Shown: positions 8,019-15,400 of the stretch, in pieces
How positions within the stretch are numbered: position 1 is the first letter of the stretch
How the letters are laid out: every line of letters begins with the position of its first letter
Assembly: GCA_025149125.1 (NCBI GenBank)
Contig: CP102272.1
Coordinates: forward strand, 5,518,001 to 5,582,000
DNA: 64,000 bases
Reading direction: 5' to 3'
From: [Clostridium] asparagiforme DSM 15981
Lineage (GTDB): Bacteria; Bacillota; Clostridia; Lachnospirales; Lachnospiraceae
The notes under the pieces: generated by a model
The model's database searches: none
What the model saw: only the letters and a program-made list of their open reading frames with translations
Told to the model about the DNA's origin: nothing
Program-made: the position numbers and the translations under genes

Positions 8019-8050
8019 CTGCCCGGCGATATACTGCGCCGGGCAGACCT
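8019..8050 (+). terminator. Terminator of gene B
   Basis: CTGCCCGGCG (8019-8028) pairs perfectly with CGCCGGGCAG (8037-8046), ~40 nt after the B stop codon. The T-tract is poor (ACCTCAGATTTT). It is preceded by GAAAATTCCAAATTGC (7996-8011), the B version of the flanking inverted motif. Confidence 0.6.
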
Positions 8051-8107
8051 CAGATTTTCCAGGGCTGCTGTGCCGTAAAAAGCACAGCGGCCTTTTCTTC
8101 AACGCGA

Positions 8108-8219
8108 AGGGCCACCGGCGCAGCCTGTGGCCCTTTATTGAGCGCAATGGCCGCCGGATTAACCTGCCGGCCATGATTGAACGCAATGGGCCGCTGGCGC
8201 AGCCGGCGGCCCATGTTTT
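8108..8219. repeat. Array of three GC-rich hairpins between gene B and the recombinases
   Basis: Three consecutive inverted repeats are visible: GGGCCAC...GTGGCCC, GGCCGCCGG...CTGCCGGCC, and GGGCCGCTGGC-GCA-GCCGGCGGCCC (8188-8212) followed by ATGTTTT. The units are separated by near-identical spacers (ATTGAGCGCAATGG and ATTGAACGCAATGG). The last resembles the hairpin at 19312-19336. They may act as terminators isolating the recombinase genes. Confidence 0.6.
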
Positions 8220-8326
8220 AACCAGTCTCTGTAAAGTTTATGTAAAATTTTCGTGGCAATAATGTGGCACTTTCCCGGTTTGCGCGAGAGAATTCCGACA
8301 ATATAGTGAATTTTTTGTGAACCATA

Positions 8327-8357
8327 TTGACATTTCGTGGTTTTATAATGTTATACT
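8327..8357 (+). promoter_or_regulatory. Candidate promoter of the recombinase pair
   Basis: TTGACA (8327-8332) is followed by TTATAC/TATACT (8351-8357) at 18-19 bp, ~36 nt upstream of the recombinase start. The RBS GGAAGGAGG lies at about 8374-8382. Confidence 0.5.
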
Positions 8358-8392
8358 GGCTCGTAAATACAACCGGAAGGAGGTAATGCACT

Positions 8393-9226
8393 ATGCCGGC
8401 AATCCAGCCAGCGGCTGCCATGGTCAAACGAGGCTTCGACGCCTATCTGTCAGCCCACAACCTGGCCCCCAACACCATTCACATTTACCATTTTACGGTG
8501 GAACAGTATCTGCACTGCTACCCCCGCCTGACCTACCGCAATCTGCAGCTTTACAAAATTTATCTCATAGAGCACTATAAACCTCAAACCGTCAACCTGC
8601 GGATCCGGGCGCTCAACTCTTATCTTGAATACTGCAAAGCAGACATTTGTCCGCTTTCGATGGTAAAGGTACAGCAAAAAACATATTTGGACAAGATTAT
8701 AACCCAAGCCGACTATGAATACTTGAAACGCAGGCTGTGGGAGGATGAGGAATACAGCTACTTCTACCTGGTGTGGCTGACCGCGGCCACCGGCGTGCGG
8801 GTCAGCGAACTGGTTACGTTTTGCGTCGAGGACATAAAGCTCGGGCACAAGGACGTCTATTCCAAAGGAAATAAGATGCGGCGGGTTTACGTTCCAACCC
8901 GCTTAAAATGCGCAATCCTGACCTGGCTTGAACAGGAACACCGCACCACAGGCCCTCTCTTTCTGAACCGCTATGGTTCCGCCCTGTCCGTCACCGGAGT
9001 CCGCTCGCGGCTGAAAGATTTCGCCGCACGGTATAATCTGGATCCTGAGGTTATGTACCCTCACTCCTTCCGCCACCGTTTTGCCAAAAATTTTATTGAG
9101 CATTCAGGGGATATCTCGCTGCTGTCTGATCTTCTGGGACATGAAAGCCTGGAAACCACACGGATTTATCTGCGGCGAAGCAGCACGGAACAGGCCCGGA
9201 TTGTCAATCAGGTTGTAAACTGGTAG
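8393..9226 (+). CDS. Tyrosine recombinase 1 (XerC/D-like)
   Basis: 277 aa, a typical length for stand-alone Xer-type recombinases. An N-terminal SAM-like core-binding domain (~1-95) is followed by the catalytic domain with Arg136 (GVRVSEL), His224 and Arg227 (HSFRHRF), His250 (LLGHES) and the nucleophile Tyr259 (TTRIYL). All catalytic residues are present, so it should be active. It lies directly downstream of surface gene B, ten bases before a second recombinase gene. It is closer to the recombinase next to gene C (FAKNFIE, LSDLLGH, YLRR..STEQA shared) than to its tandem neighbour. There are no phage genes or tRNA nearby. Inferred role: DNA inversion at the shared leaders of the surface genes. 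Confidence 0.92.
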   Translation: MPAIQPAAAMVKRGFDAYLSAHNLAPNTIHIYHFTVEQYLHCYPRLTYRNLQLYKIYLIEHYKPQTVNLRIRALNSYLEYCKADICPLSMVKVQQKTYLDKIITQADYEYLKRRLWEDEEYSYFYLVWLTAATGVRVSELVTFCVEDIKLGHKDVYSKGNKMRRVYVPTRLKCAILTWLEQEHRTTGPLFLNRYGSALSVTGVRSRLKDFAARYNLDPEVMYPHSFRHRFAKNFIEHSGDISLLSDLLGHESLETTRIYLRRSSTEQARIVNQVVNW

Positions 9227-9236
9227 GAGTGATGCG

Positions 9237-10094
9237 ATGGAATACTATGATCTGAACGCAGGGGCAGAGCAGCGCCTGGAGTATTTTAAAGAACGGCTCA
9301 GACAGCGCGGAGCCTCCGCAAACACGATTAATACCTACGCCCGTTCACTGTGGCTCTACGAGTCCCTGTACGGCAATCTGAGCCTGGAATCTCTGAATGA
9401 TTACCGGAATTACCTGATCGCCCATTACAAGCCGTCCACGGCCAATTCACGCATTTACGGAATGAATCAATACCTGAAGCTCCTGGAGCAGAACGGCGCG
9501 GAAATACCGGCCGGCTATCAGCTGGCTGCCGTCAAATTGCAGCACAGGCCCTTTCTGGACAATGTGATCTCCCAGCGGGATTACGAGCGCCTTAAACGGG
9601 GGCTTAAGGAGGATCATAACGTCTTCTGGTATTTTGTGGTCCATTTTCTGGGGAGCACGGGCGCGCGGATCAGCGAGCTGCTCCAGATCAAGGCGGAACA
9701 CATCCGCATGGGGTATATGGATCTGTACTCAAAGGGCGGAAAGGTCCGCCGGGTTTATTTTCCGGAAGCGCTGTGCCGGGACGCGCTGGACTGGCTGGAG
9801 ACGAGAGGGCTTCAGACCGGCTTTGTGTTTACCAACCGAAACGGCGCTCCGTTTACCGCACGCGGAATCAGCTCGCAGTTAAAGGTGCTGGCCAGGCGTT
9901 ACCGGATCAACCCGGATACCGTCTACCCGCACTCGTTCCGGCATCGGTTCGCAAAGAATTTTTTGTCCAGATTTAACGATATTGCGCTGCTGGCGGATCT
10001 GATGGGGCATGACAGCATTGAGACTACACGGATTTATTTGACGCGGTCCTCGAACGAGCAGCGGGCGATAATTGATGAGATTGTTACGTGGTGA
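9237..10094 (+). CDS. Tyrosine recombinase 2 (XerC/D-like)
   Basis: 285 aa. Core-binding N-terminal domain, then catalytic residues Arg144 (GARISEL), His232/Arg235 (HSFRHRF), His258 (LMGHDS) and Tyr267 (TTRIYL). RBS TAGGAG lies 7 nt before ATG, and it starts 10 nt after recombinase 1, so the pair is cotranscribed. Tandem Xer-type pairs can act as heterotetramers, as XerC/XerD do; that this pair does so is inference. A strong terminator follows at 10110-10150. Confidence 0.92.
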   Translation: MEYYDLNAGAEQRLEYFKERLRQRGASANTINTYARSLWLYESLYGNLSLESLNDYRNYLIAHYKPSTANSRIYGMNQYLKLLEQNGAEIPAGYQLAAVKLQHRPFLDNVISQRDYERLKRGLKEDHNVFWYFVVHFLGSTGARISELLQIKAEHIRMGYMDLYSKGGKVRRVYFPEALCRDALDWLETRGLQTGFVFTNRNGAPFTARGISSQLKVLARRYRINPDTVYPHSFRHRFAKNFLSRFNDIALLADLMGHDSIETTRIYLTRSSNEQRAIIDEIVTW

Positions 10095-10109
10095 GAAAAG
10101 GGCAAAAAG

Positions 10110-10150
10110 GCGGCTGCGGAAGCTTGGAAATGCTTCTGCAGCCGCTTTTA
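10110..10150 (+). terminator. Rho-independent terminator after the recombinase pair
   Basis: Stem GCGGCTGCGGAAGC (10110-10123) and GCTTCTGCAGCCGC (10132-10145), one mismatch, followed by TTTTA. Confidence 0.8.
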
Positions 10151-10300
10151 GAGCGTCGCAACCGTCCGACGGCTTGTCTTCTTGACCGATAAAGCTGGTC
10201 AAGAAGCATCGGATATTCATCCGATGTGAAAATTGGCGTGGATGGCCGCTTACAAGCTAGCTTGACGCGGCCTTCCACACCAATTTTCCCGCCATTTTTT
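10150..10300. repeat. MITE-like palindromic repeat, copy 1 of a tandem pair
   Basis: A 151-bp unit starting AGAGCGTCGC. It contains an inner hairpin (CTTCTTGACCG...GGTCAAGAAG), the CATCGGATATTCATCCGATG palindrome, and a long hairpin whose arms end AAAATTGG and CCAATTTT. It is almost identical to the next unit and related to copies at 11639-11743 and 18824-18977. Confidence 0.85.
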
Positions 10301-10459
10301 AGAGCGTCGCTACCGTCCGACGGCTTGTCTTCTTGACCGATAAAACCGGTCAAGAAGCATCGGATATTCATCCGATGTGAAAATTGGTGTGGATGGCCGC
10401 TTACAAGCAAGCTTGACGCGGCCTTCCACACCAATTTTCCCGCCGTCTAAATTGTTACG
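10301..10459. repeat. MITE-like palindromic repeat, copy 2 of a tandem pair
   Basis: Same structure as the preceding unit, with only a few base differences. It ends GCCGTCTAAATTGTTACG (10442-10459), a two-mismatch version of the terminal repeat GCCGTCTGAACTGTTACG of the copy at 18824-18977. The element ends six bases before the rplL stop and probably also terminates rplJL transcription. Confidence 0.85.
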
Positions 10460-10464
10460 CGGAA

Positions 10465-10839
10465 TTATTTCAAAGTAACTTTTGCGCCTTCGGCCTCTAA
10501 CTTGGTCTTCAGCTCTTCGGCCTCTTCCTTGGAAACGCCGGACTTAACAGCCTTCGGAGCGGAATCAACTACTTCCTTGGCTTCCTTCAGGCCCAGGCCG
10601 GTAGCTTCACGTACAACCTTGATAACCTTAACCTTGTTCGGGCCAACCTCGGTCAGCTCTACGTCGAACTCGGTCTTCTCTTCCTCAGCTGCTGCTGCGC
10701 CGCCTGCTGCTGCAACTACAACGCCTGCTGCTGCGGATACGCCGAACTCTTCCTCACATGCTTTTACTAAATCGTTCAGTTCTAATACGGATAATTCCTT
10801 GATAGCTTCGATAAACTCTGCGGTGGTTAACTTTGCCAT
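10465..10839 (-). CDS. rplL: 50S ribosomal protein L7/L12
   Basis: 124 aa. N-terminal dimerisation region ([20 protein letters not shown]), Ala/Gly hinge at ~38-52, then the conserved C-terminal factor-binding domain ([35 protein letters not shown]). Forms the L10-L12 stalk that recruits GTPase factors to the ribosome. Start has an AGGAGG RBS. It is cotranscribed with rplJ, 57 nt upstream, from the promoter at 11589-11617. Confidence 0.98.
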   Translation of the reverse strand: MAKLTTAEFIEAIKELSVLELNDLVKACEEEFGVSAAAGVVVAAAGGAAAAEEEKTEFDVELTEVGPNKVKVIKVVREATGLGLKEAKEVVDSAPKAVKSGVSKEEAEELKTKLEAEGAKVTLK

Positions 10840-10896
10840 TTTATATTCCTCCTATTATAATTCGAATTTGTGTTTTGATAATATAGCGACCGAAAC

Positions 10897-11397
10897 TTAC
10901 GCCTCGGCAGCGCCGCCCTTGGACTCCGCGATCTGATTGATAACGCGGGCAAAGTTGGTAATCGGGGACTGGATGCTTCCAAGCAGCTTGCCCAGCAGTT
11001 CTTCTCTGGACGGGATGGTAGCGATCACCTGCGTTCCCTTGGTGTCGTAGTATGTGCCTTCAACAACACATGCTTTTAACTCCAGCTTGGGAGCAGTCTT
11101 GGCGAAATTGGCCAGAACTCTTGCGGGAGCTGTGGCGTCTTCCTTGGATACGGCCAGAGCAGTCGGGCCTTCCAGATCGGGATTCAGAGCGGAGAACGCT
11201 GTCCCTTCTGCGGCACGCTTGATCAGGGTATTCTTGTATACCTTGTAGATCACCCCGGCTTCTCTCAGCTGCTTGCGCAGACGAGTATCCTGCTCAACTG
11301 TAAGGCCGCGGTAATCTACGACAACCGCTCCCTGAGCGCCGTCGAGCACACCTTTGATCTCGTCCACAATCGGCTGTTTTAATTCAACTTTTGCCAT
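10897..11397 (-). CDS. rplJ: 50S ribosomal protein L10
   Basis: 166 aa. The N-terminal rRNA-binding domain (VVDYRGLTVEQDTRLRKQLR) and the C-terminal helix that anchors L12 dimers are both present. L10 is the base of the ribosomal stalk and usually autoregulates through the leader upstream, which is visible here at 11398-11582. RBS GGAGGT lies 7-8 nt before ATG 11397. Confidence 0.98.
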   Translation of the reverse strand: MAKVELKQPIVDEIKGVLDGAQGAVVVDYRGLTVEQDTRLRKQLREAGVIYKVYKNTLIKRAAEGTAFSALNPDLEGPTALAVSKEDATAPARVLANFAKTAPKLELKACVVEGTYYDTKGTQVIATIPSREELLGKLLGSIQSPITNFARVINQIAESKGGAAEA

Positions 11398-11582
11398 GAA
11401 TGGTTTACCTCCTTATAAAATTTTCGCATTGAAAACCGTCATAGCATGGAAAAGACCTCTCCGTCCCAAAGACAGAGAGGTCTGCAAAATCTCATCACAA
11501 AAAAGCTTGAGTTTTTGTATGTTCCTCGGCAGGCGGTTACGCCTTACGCCTTGCGGCACCTGCTGTCTTAGGCATTCAATAC
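11398..11582 (-). ncRNA. L10 leader (autoregulatory mRNA leader of rplJ-rplL)
   Basis: On the minus strand the leader begins near GCCTAAGACAGCAGGTGCCG and continues through the CCGCCTGCCGAGG segment, as expected for the L10-binding structure. It is followed by an attenuator: stem AGACCTCTC/GAGAGGTCT (11453-11483) with a TTTT tail. Family knowledge: L10 or the L10-L12 complex binds this kink-turn-containing RNA and favours the terminator. Confidence 0.85.
11453..11483 (-). terminator. Attenuator terminator in the L10 leader
   Basis: Nine-base arms AGACCTCTC and GAGAGGTCT are followed on the minus strand by TTTT (11449-11452), ~55 nt before the rplJ start codon. Confidence 0.75.
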
Positions 11583-11588
11583 TCGGGT

Positions 11589-11617
11589 ATCATATCATAC
11601 GATATGATGGATGTCAA
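11589..11617 (-). promoter_or_regulatory. rplJ-rplL promoter
   Basis: A consensus -35 TTGACA (11612-11617) and -10 TATGAT (11589-11594) are separated by 17 bp on the minus strand, placing the start immediately before the L10 leader. Confidence 0.85.
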
Positions 11618-11638
11618 GATGAAAAATCATCTTTAATA

Positions 11639-11743
11639 GTAACTGTTCAGGACATCCGATGTGGAAATTGGTGTAAAAAACAGCTTACAAGCAAGCTTGA
11701 CGCTGCTTTCTGCACCAATTCCCCCGCTGTCCTGAACTGTTAC
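11639..11743. repeat. MITE-like palindromic repeat, short 105-bp copy
   Basis: Terminal inverted repeats GTAACTGTTCAGGACA (11639-11654) and TGTCCTGAACTGTTAC (11728-11743), one mismatch. The inside keeps the core AAATTGGTGTA...GCTTACAAGCAAGCTTGACG...CACCAATT of the family. It sits between rplA and the rplJ promoter. Confidence 0.85.
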
Positions 11744-11765
11744 CTTTAATATACGCAAACACGAA

Positions 11766-12461
11766 TTAGTTGGTCAGCTTCGCTACGTTCAGCTTTACGC
11801 CAGGACCCATGGTAGAGGTCAGGGTAACGCTCTTAAGGTAAGCGCCCTTAACGGTGCTCGGCTTCGCTTTCATGATTGCTTCAATAAGCGTCTGGAAGTT
11901 GTCGGCTAACTGATCTTCTGCGAAAGAAGCTTTTCCTACTGGCACATGGATAATGTTGGTCTTGTCGAGTCTGTACTCAATCTTACCGGCTTTGATGTCA
12001 TTGATGGCCTTGGTAACGTCCATGGTTACGGTTCCGGCCTTGGGGTTGGGCATAAGGCCCTTGGGGCCCAGCACGCGGCCCAGACGGCCTACAACGCCCA
12101 TCATGTCCGGAGTTGCCACAACTACGTCAAAGTCCAGCCAGCCCTCGTTCTGGATCTTCGGGATCAGCTCCTCAGCGCCTACATAGTCTGCGCCTGCGGC
12201 CTGAGCCTCGTCGGCCTTCGGTCCCTTTGCGAATACCAGAATACGAACCACCTTGCCGGTGCCGTGAGGCAGAACAACGGCTCCACGGATCTGCTGGTCG
12301 GCGTGACGTCCGTCACAGCCTGTTCTGATATGGGCTTCTACAGTCTCGTCAAATTTGGCAGAAGCATTCTTCTTAACCAATGCAATCGCATCTGCGGTGT
12401 CATAAAGAGCAGTACGGTCTACATTCTTAAAGGCCTCTGCATATCTTTTACCTGATTTCAT
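11766..12461 (-). CDS. rplA: 50S ribosomal protein L1
   Basis: 231 aa, normal for bacterial L1. Start chosen at ATG 12461 ([16 protein letters not shown]) with RBS AGGAGG. An upstream in-frame start would give a non-homologous extension through the leader hairpin. Conserved L1 blocks are visible ([34 protein letters not shown]). L1 forms the L1 stalk and can repress its own mRNA; a candidate binding hairpin precedes the gene. Confidence 0.97.
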   Translation of the reverse strand: MKSGKRYAEAFKNVDRTALYDTADAIALVKKNASAKFDETVEAHIRTGCDGRHADQQIRGAVVLPHGTGKVVRILVFAKGPKADEAQAAGADYVGAEELIPKIQNEGWLDFDVVVATPDMMGVVGRLGRVLGPKGLMPNPKAGTVTMDVTKAINDIKAGKIEYRLDKTNIIHVPVGKASFAEDQLADNFQTLIEAIMKAKPSTVKGAYLKSVTLTSTMGPGVKLNVAKLTN

Positions 12462-12477
12462 TCTAAATAACCTCCTA

Positions 12478-12506
12478 GTGGTGTTGTCGGGGAATCTCCC
12501 TCCCAC
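12478..12506 (-). promoter_or_regulatory. Candidate L1-binding hairpin upstream of rplA
   Basis: The minus strand reads GTGGGAGGGAGATTCCC followed by CGACAACACCAC. The inner stem is GGGA/TCCC and the outer GTGG/CCAC, just upstream of the RBS. An almost identical element lies before rplK (13089-13116). L1 is known to repress its operon by binding a leader motif mimicking its 23S site; assignment here is by position and duplication. Confidence 0.55.
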
Positions 12507-12588
12507 GTTTTCATGTTAATCCCATCAATTTGCATGTTTTAATCGGGTATGTTCACTCATCTAAGCTCGATAAGACCTCGCTAAGATT

Positions 12589-12630
12589 CGCGAACGACGT
12601 TCGCGCTAAGTTCGTGAGATACCTCACGAA
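12589..12630 (-). other. Two hairpins in the rplK-rplA intergenic region
   Basis: CGCGAACG/CGTTCGCG (12589-12605) and TTCGTGAG/CTCACGAA (12611-12630) lie just after the rplK stop. There is no T-run, so they may be mRNA-stability or processing structures rather than terminators. Confidence 0.5.
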
Positions 12631-12640
12631 GCGCTCACAG

Positions 12641-13066
12641 TCAGTCCTCTACAACGATTCCCATGCTTCTGGCAGTACCGGCGATCATGCTCATTGCAGC
12701 TTCGACGCTTGCGGCATTTAAGTCGGGCATCTTCAGTTCTGCGATCTTCTGTACTTCTGCCTTGCTGATGGTGGCTACCTTGGTCTTGTTCGGAACTGCG
12801 GAAGCGGACTTCAGATTGCAAGCCTTCTTGAGCAGTACGGCAGCCGGCGGAGTTTTGGTAATGAAGCTGAAGCTTCTGTCCGCATATACAGTGATAACAA
12901 CCGGGATGATCATATCACCCTGATCTGCTGTTCTAGCGTTGAATTCCTTCGTAAACTGTACGATATTAACACCATGCTGACCAAGAGCCGGTCCAACTGG
13001 CGGTGCTGGTGTTGCCTTACCAGCAGGAATCTGTAATTTGATGTAACCTGTTACTTTCTTTGCCAT
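12641..13066 (-). CDS. rplK: 50S ribosomal protein L11
   Basis: 141 aa from ATG 13066, exactly the family length. A GTG nine bases upstream is in frame but overlaps the RBS (AGGAGGTG). Conserved features: [35 protein letters not shown], and the C-terminal rRNA-binding domain ending [11 protein letters not shown]11 binds the GTPase-associated centre of 23S rRNA. Second member of the nusG-rplK-rplA stretch. Confidence 0.98.
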   Translation of the reverse strand: MAKKVTGYIKLQIPAGKATPAPPVGPALGQHGVNIVQFTKEFNARTADQGDMIIPVVITVYADRSFSFITKTPPAAVLLKKACNLKSASAVPNKTKVATISKAEVQKIAELKMPDLNAASVEAAMSMIAGTARSMGIVVED

Positions 13067-13088
13067 CTTAGGCACCTCCTAAAATTAT

Positions 13089-13116
13089 GTGGTATTGTCG
13101 GGAATCTCCCTCCCAC
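13089..13116 (-). promoter_or_regulatory. Candidate L1-binding hairpin upstream of rplK
   Basis: The minus strand reads GTGGGAGGGAGATTCCC followed by GACAATACCAC. It is a near copy of the element before rplA and lies 23 nt upstream of the L11 start. This is the classical position for L1 feedback on the L11 operon. Confidence 0.55.
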
Positions 13117-13150
13117 CAGCTGCTGCGCCTGCAGCGGCTGATTCCTTGTG

Positions 13151-13666
13151 TTACATTTTCTTGACTTCCGCGAAGCCAAGTTCAACCGGTGTCTCACGAC
13201 CGAACATTTCCACGTTGATCGTGACGGTTTTCTTGCCGTCGTTAATCGCCTTGATGGCGCCGACGGTATCTTTCCAGGCACCGTTTGTTACAACGACCGT
13301 ATCTCCAACTTCAAAGTCAACGACGACATCCTCATGTCGGAAGCCGAGACCTTTCATCTCGTCCTCGGTCAGGGGGACCGGCTTGGAGCCCGGACCCACA
13401 AAGCCCGTGACACCGCGGGTGTTGCGCACCACGTACCACGTGTCGTCGTTCATGACCATGTGGATCAGCACGTAACCCGGGAACATTTTCTTATCAGCTT
13501 TTTTCTCCACGCCGTTTTTCAGCTCCACAACCGGGAGCATGGGCACGGAAACTTCTAAGATCTGGTCCTGAAGGTTTCTGTTCTCAATCGTCTTCTCAAT
13601 GTCGACCTTGACTTTGTTCTCATAACCTGAGTAGGTATGGACTACATACCAATGTGCTTCTGACAT
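13151..13666 (-). CDS. nusG: Transcription termination/antitermination protein NusG
   Basis: 171 aa. The NGN domain (HWYVVHTYSGYENKVK, FPGYVLIHMVMNDDTWYVVR, GFVGPGSKPVPL) is followed by a KOW domain (FEVGDTVVVTNGAWKDTVGA). Binds RNA polymerase and affects pausing, and couples to Rho or the ribosome. Located between secE and rplK as in most Firmicutes; 18 nt after secE. Confidence 0.98.
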   Translation of the reverse strand: MSEAHWYVVHTYSGYENKVKVDIEKTIENRNLQDQILEVSVPMLPVVELKNGVEKKADKKMFPGYVLIHMVMNDDTWYVVRNTRGVTGFVGPGSKPVPLTEDEMKGLGFRHEDVVVDFEVGDTVVVTNGAWKDTVGAIKAINDGKKTVTINVEMFGRETPVELGFAEVKKM

Positions 13667-13684
13667 ACATTCACCCTCGCCTTA

Positions 13685-13948
13685 TTAAAAGATAAATCCC
13701 AAACCAAATTTAATCACCATGTCCAAGAGCATGATCACCACACCCAGAAAAATAGATGACAGGACAACGGCAATGGTCTGCTTGGTAACGGTCTGTCTGT
13801 CAGCAAAGACGATTTTCTTGTACTCAGTTTTCAACCCCTTAAAGAAGCTGGGCTTCTGTTCCTTCTTGGCTTTTTTCGCCTTGTCGGGTTTTTCAGCCTT
13901 GGCCGCTTTCTCTGTGGTTACTGCAGTGTTGGCTGCTGTTTCTCCCAT
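13685..13948 (-). CDS. secE: Preprotein translocase subunit SecE
   Basis: 87 aa. A charged Ala/Lys-rich N-terminus precedes the conserved amphipathic segment (FFKGLKTEYKKIVFADRQTV) and one membrane helix (~57-80). Start ATG 13948 is 10 nt from the AAGGA box; the in-frame GTG at 13957 abuts the RBS and is less likely. Third subunit of the SecYEG channel. Confidence 0.95.
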   Translation of the reverse strand: MGETAANTAVTTEKAAKAEKPDKAKKAKKEQKPSFFKGLKTEYKKIVFADRQTVTKQTIAVVLSSIFLGVVIMLLDMVIKFGLGFIF

Positions 13949-13975
13949 AACGTTCACGTCCTTTACTGAGCCGGA

Positions 13976-14125
13976 TTACTTCGTTTCTTTGTGCATCGTA
14001 TGGGTCTTGCAGAATCTGCAATACTTCTTGGTCTCCATACGGTCAGGATGAGTTTTCTTATCCTTAGTCATGTTGTAGTTGCGTTGTTTGCATTCTGTAC
14101 ATGCCAGTGTGATCTTTGTTCGCAC
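13976..14125 (-). CDS. rpmG: 50S ribosomal protein L33
   Basis: 49 aa with a GTG start, preceded by GGAGGTGGAAGTC. The protein begins [12 protein letters not shown] and ends HTMHKETK. Two CxxC pairs (Cys9/12 and Cys36/39) mark the zinc-binding form. It is the first gene of the rpmG-secE-nusG-rplK-rplA group, the standard order. Confidence 0.95.
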   Translation of the reverse strand: MRTKITLACTECKQRNYNMTKDKKTHPDRMETKKYCRFCKTHTMHKETK

Positions 14126-14223
14126 GACTTCCACCTCCACTTATATTATCGTAGTTCACATTTTGCTCAGGACCTTATTTTTGAGCATAAAAAAAAGACC
14201 TAAGCTCTTCCATTCGCCCGTAC

Positions 14224-14252
14224 AGTTTACCACAATAACCGCATACTGTCAA
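14224..14252 (-). promoter_or_regulatory. Promoter of the rpmG-secE-nusG-rplKA operon
   Basis: On the minus strand TTGACA (14247-14252) and TAAACT (14224-14229) are separated by 17 bp, ~100 nt upstream of rpmG. The rest of 14126-14414 is noncoding, with an A/T-tract near 14189-14196 on the leader side. Confidence 0.65.
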
Positions 14253-14414
14253 GCATAATGCGCGAATTTTACGGGTTTTCGCCGGATTTCGCCGGATGGG
14301 TTTTTAGCGGTTTCTTTGCTGGAAAAACCTGGATTTTCGCATATTTCCAGGGATGATACAACGTAAAACCGGCGCGCATGCCGCGGGACAAAAACGCCCG
14401 CCCGAACGCCACGG

Positions 14415-14591
14415 CTATCTGCCCGTCAGCGTGTACTCAAAGCACTCGTAATGCAGGCGGCTCCCCTCCTGTATCTCCTGGGGCAGCAGCGCTCTTGCCA
14501 CCAGCTTTAACTCGTCCTCCGGGCGGTCCAGATTCCTGAGATGGGCGTAATCGCCGTCGATCTGTATTACCTCATAGTCAAATATTCCCAT
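14415..14591 (-). CDS. Small hypothetical protein, 58 aa
   Basis: Begins MGIFDYEVIQIDGDYAHLRN and ends HYECFEYTLTGR. RBS GGGAGGAAG lies 5-6 nt before ATG 14591. It is acidic, soluble and mixed alpha/beta in character, with no signal peptide or membrane segment. It is 65 nt downstream of comF on the same strand and is likely the last gene of the mreB-recD2-comF group. I do not recognise the family. Confidence 0.75.
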   Translation of the reverse strand: MGIFDYEVIQIDGDYAHLRNLDRPEDELKLVARALLPQEIQEGSRLHYECFEYTLTGR

Positions 14592-14656
14592 TTTTCTTCC
14601 TCCCTATTCAGCTTTCGCCGGTTCCCTGTATGATACCGCATACAACTGCGCGCGGC

Positions 14657-15385
14657 TCAGTGCCCGCCTCCGATGCAGATACAAAGGAAATACACCCTGG
14701 AAACGCCGGCCCGCTTCAAAACTCTGCTGCACGCCTCCACCGTGCTGCCGGTAGTGTAGATGTCGTCCACCAGGATCACGGATGTAAGGCCCGCCCGGGG
14801 ACGTTTTGCCGAAAATGCCTCCTCCAGGTTTTTCAGGCGCTGGGCGGGGTTTAGGTCTTTCTGGGGCGCGGTGTTTTTGTTGCGGGACAGAATACCGTTT
14901 TCCACCGGCAGCCCCAGACCGTCAGACAGACGCCGGGCCAGCTCCTCCGCCTGGTTGAAGCCCCTGGTTTTCAAACGCTCCGGGTGAACGGGCACCGGGA
15001 CCAGGGCCTGGGCGCCCATGGCCTTGACCGCGGGGCCAAGCCGGCGGACCATCTCCCCGGCGTAGTAGTCCAGGTATTCCCGCCGGTTGTTGTACTTGAT
15101 CTGAGCCATGGAGCGGGAAGCCGCTTCGTTGTAATTGATCAGGGCGCGGCCGTATACAAAGCTGTGGGGACGGCGTGCGCAGTCGAAGCAGTATTCTACC
15201 GTGTCCACGGACAGTTCCTTGCCGCAGGACTTGCAGACAGGCTGCTTCACCCAGGACAGGCGGTTTATGCAGCCAGGGCAGATCAGACGCCCCCTGGGCA
15301 CGACGATGCGGCCGCAGACCGGGCAGCGGCGTGGAAAAAGCGCGTCGATTGCGCAGTCTGTCAGGGATTTTAAAATCATCAGCAC
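14657..15385 (-). CDS. comF: ComF family protein (phosphoribosyltransferase-like)
   Basis: 242 aa. The N-terminal zinc-finger part has four CxxC-type pairs (CPVC, CPGC, CKSC, CFDC), followed by a type I phosphoribosyltransferase domain with the PRPP loop VILVDDIYTTGSTVEACS near the C-terminus. In competent bacteria ComF works with the ComFA helicase in DNA uptake; here it adjoins the recD2 helicase gene. It lies 15 nt after recD2, so the two are cotranscribed. Confidence 0.9.
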   Translation of the reverse strand: MLMILKSLTDCAIDALFPRRCPVCGRIVVPRGRLICPGCINRLSWVKQPVCKSCGKELSVDTVEYCFDCARRPHSFVYGRALINYNEAASRSMAQIKYNNRREYLDYYAGEMVRRLGPAVKAMGAQALVPVPVHPERLKTRGFNQAEELARRLSDGLGLPVENGILSRNKNTAPQKDLNPAQRLKNLEEAFSAKRPRAGLTSVILVDDIYTTGSTVEACSRVLKRAGVSRVYFLCICIGGGH

Positions 15386-15400
15386 CTCCGGATATGGAAT

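Noticed and set aside
8008-8262. 84-codon frame downstream of gene B
   Set aside because: It consists of translated hairpin repeats and has no RBS; the hairpins themselves are the feature.
8393-10094. Tyrosine recombinases as integrases of a prophage or integrative element
   Set aside because: No phage, conjugation or excisionase genes, no tRNA and no att-like duplications are seen; they are short Xer-type proteins next to surface genes.
10150-10459. Tandem 150-bp repeats as a CRISPR array
   Set aside because: Only two long, near-identical palindromic units, no short repeats with variable spacers, no cas genes.
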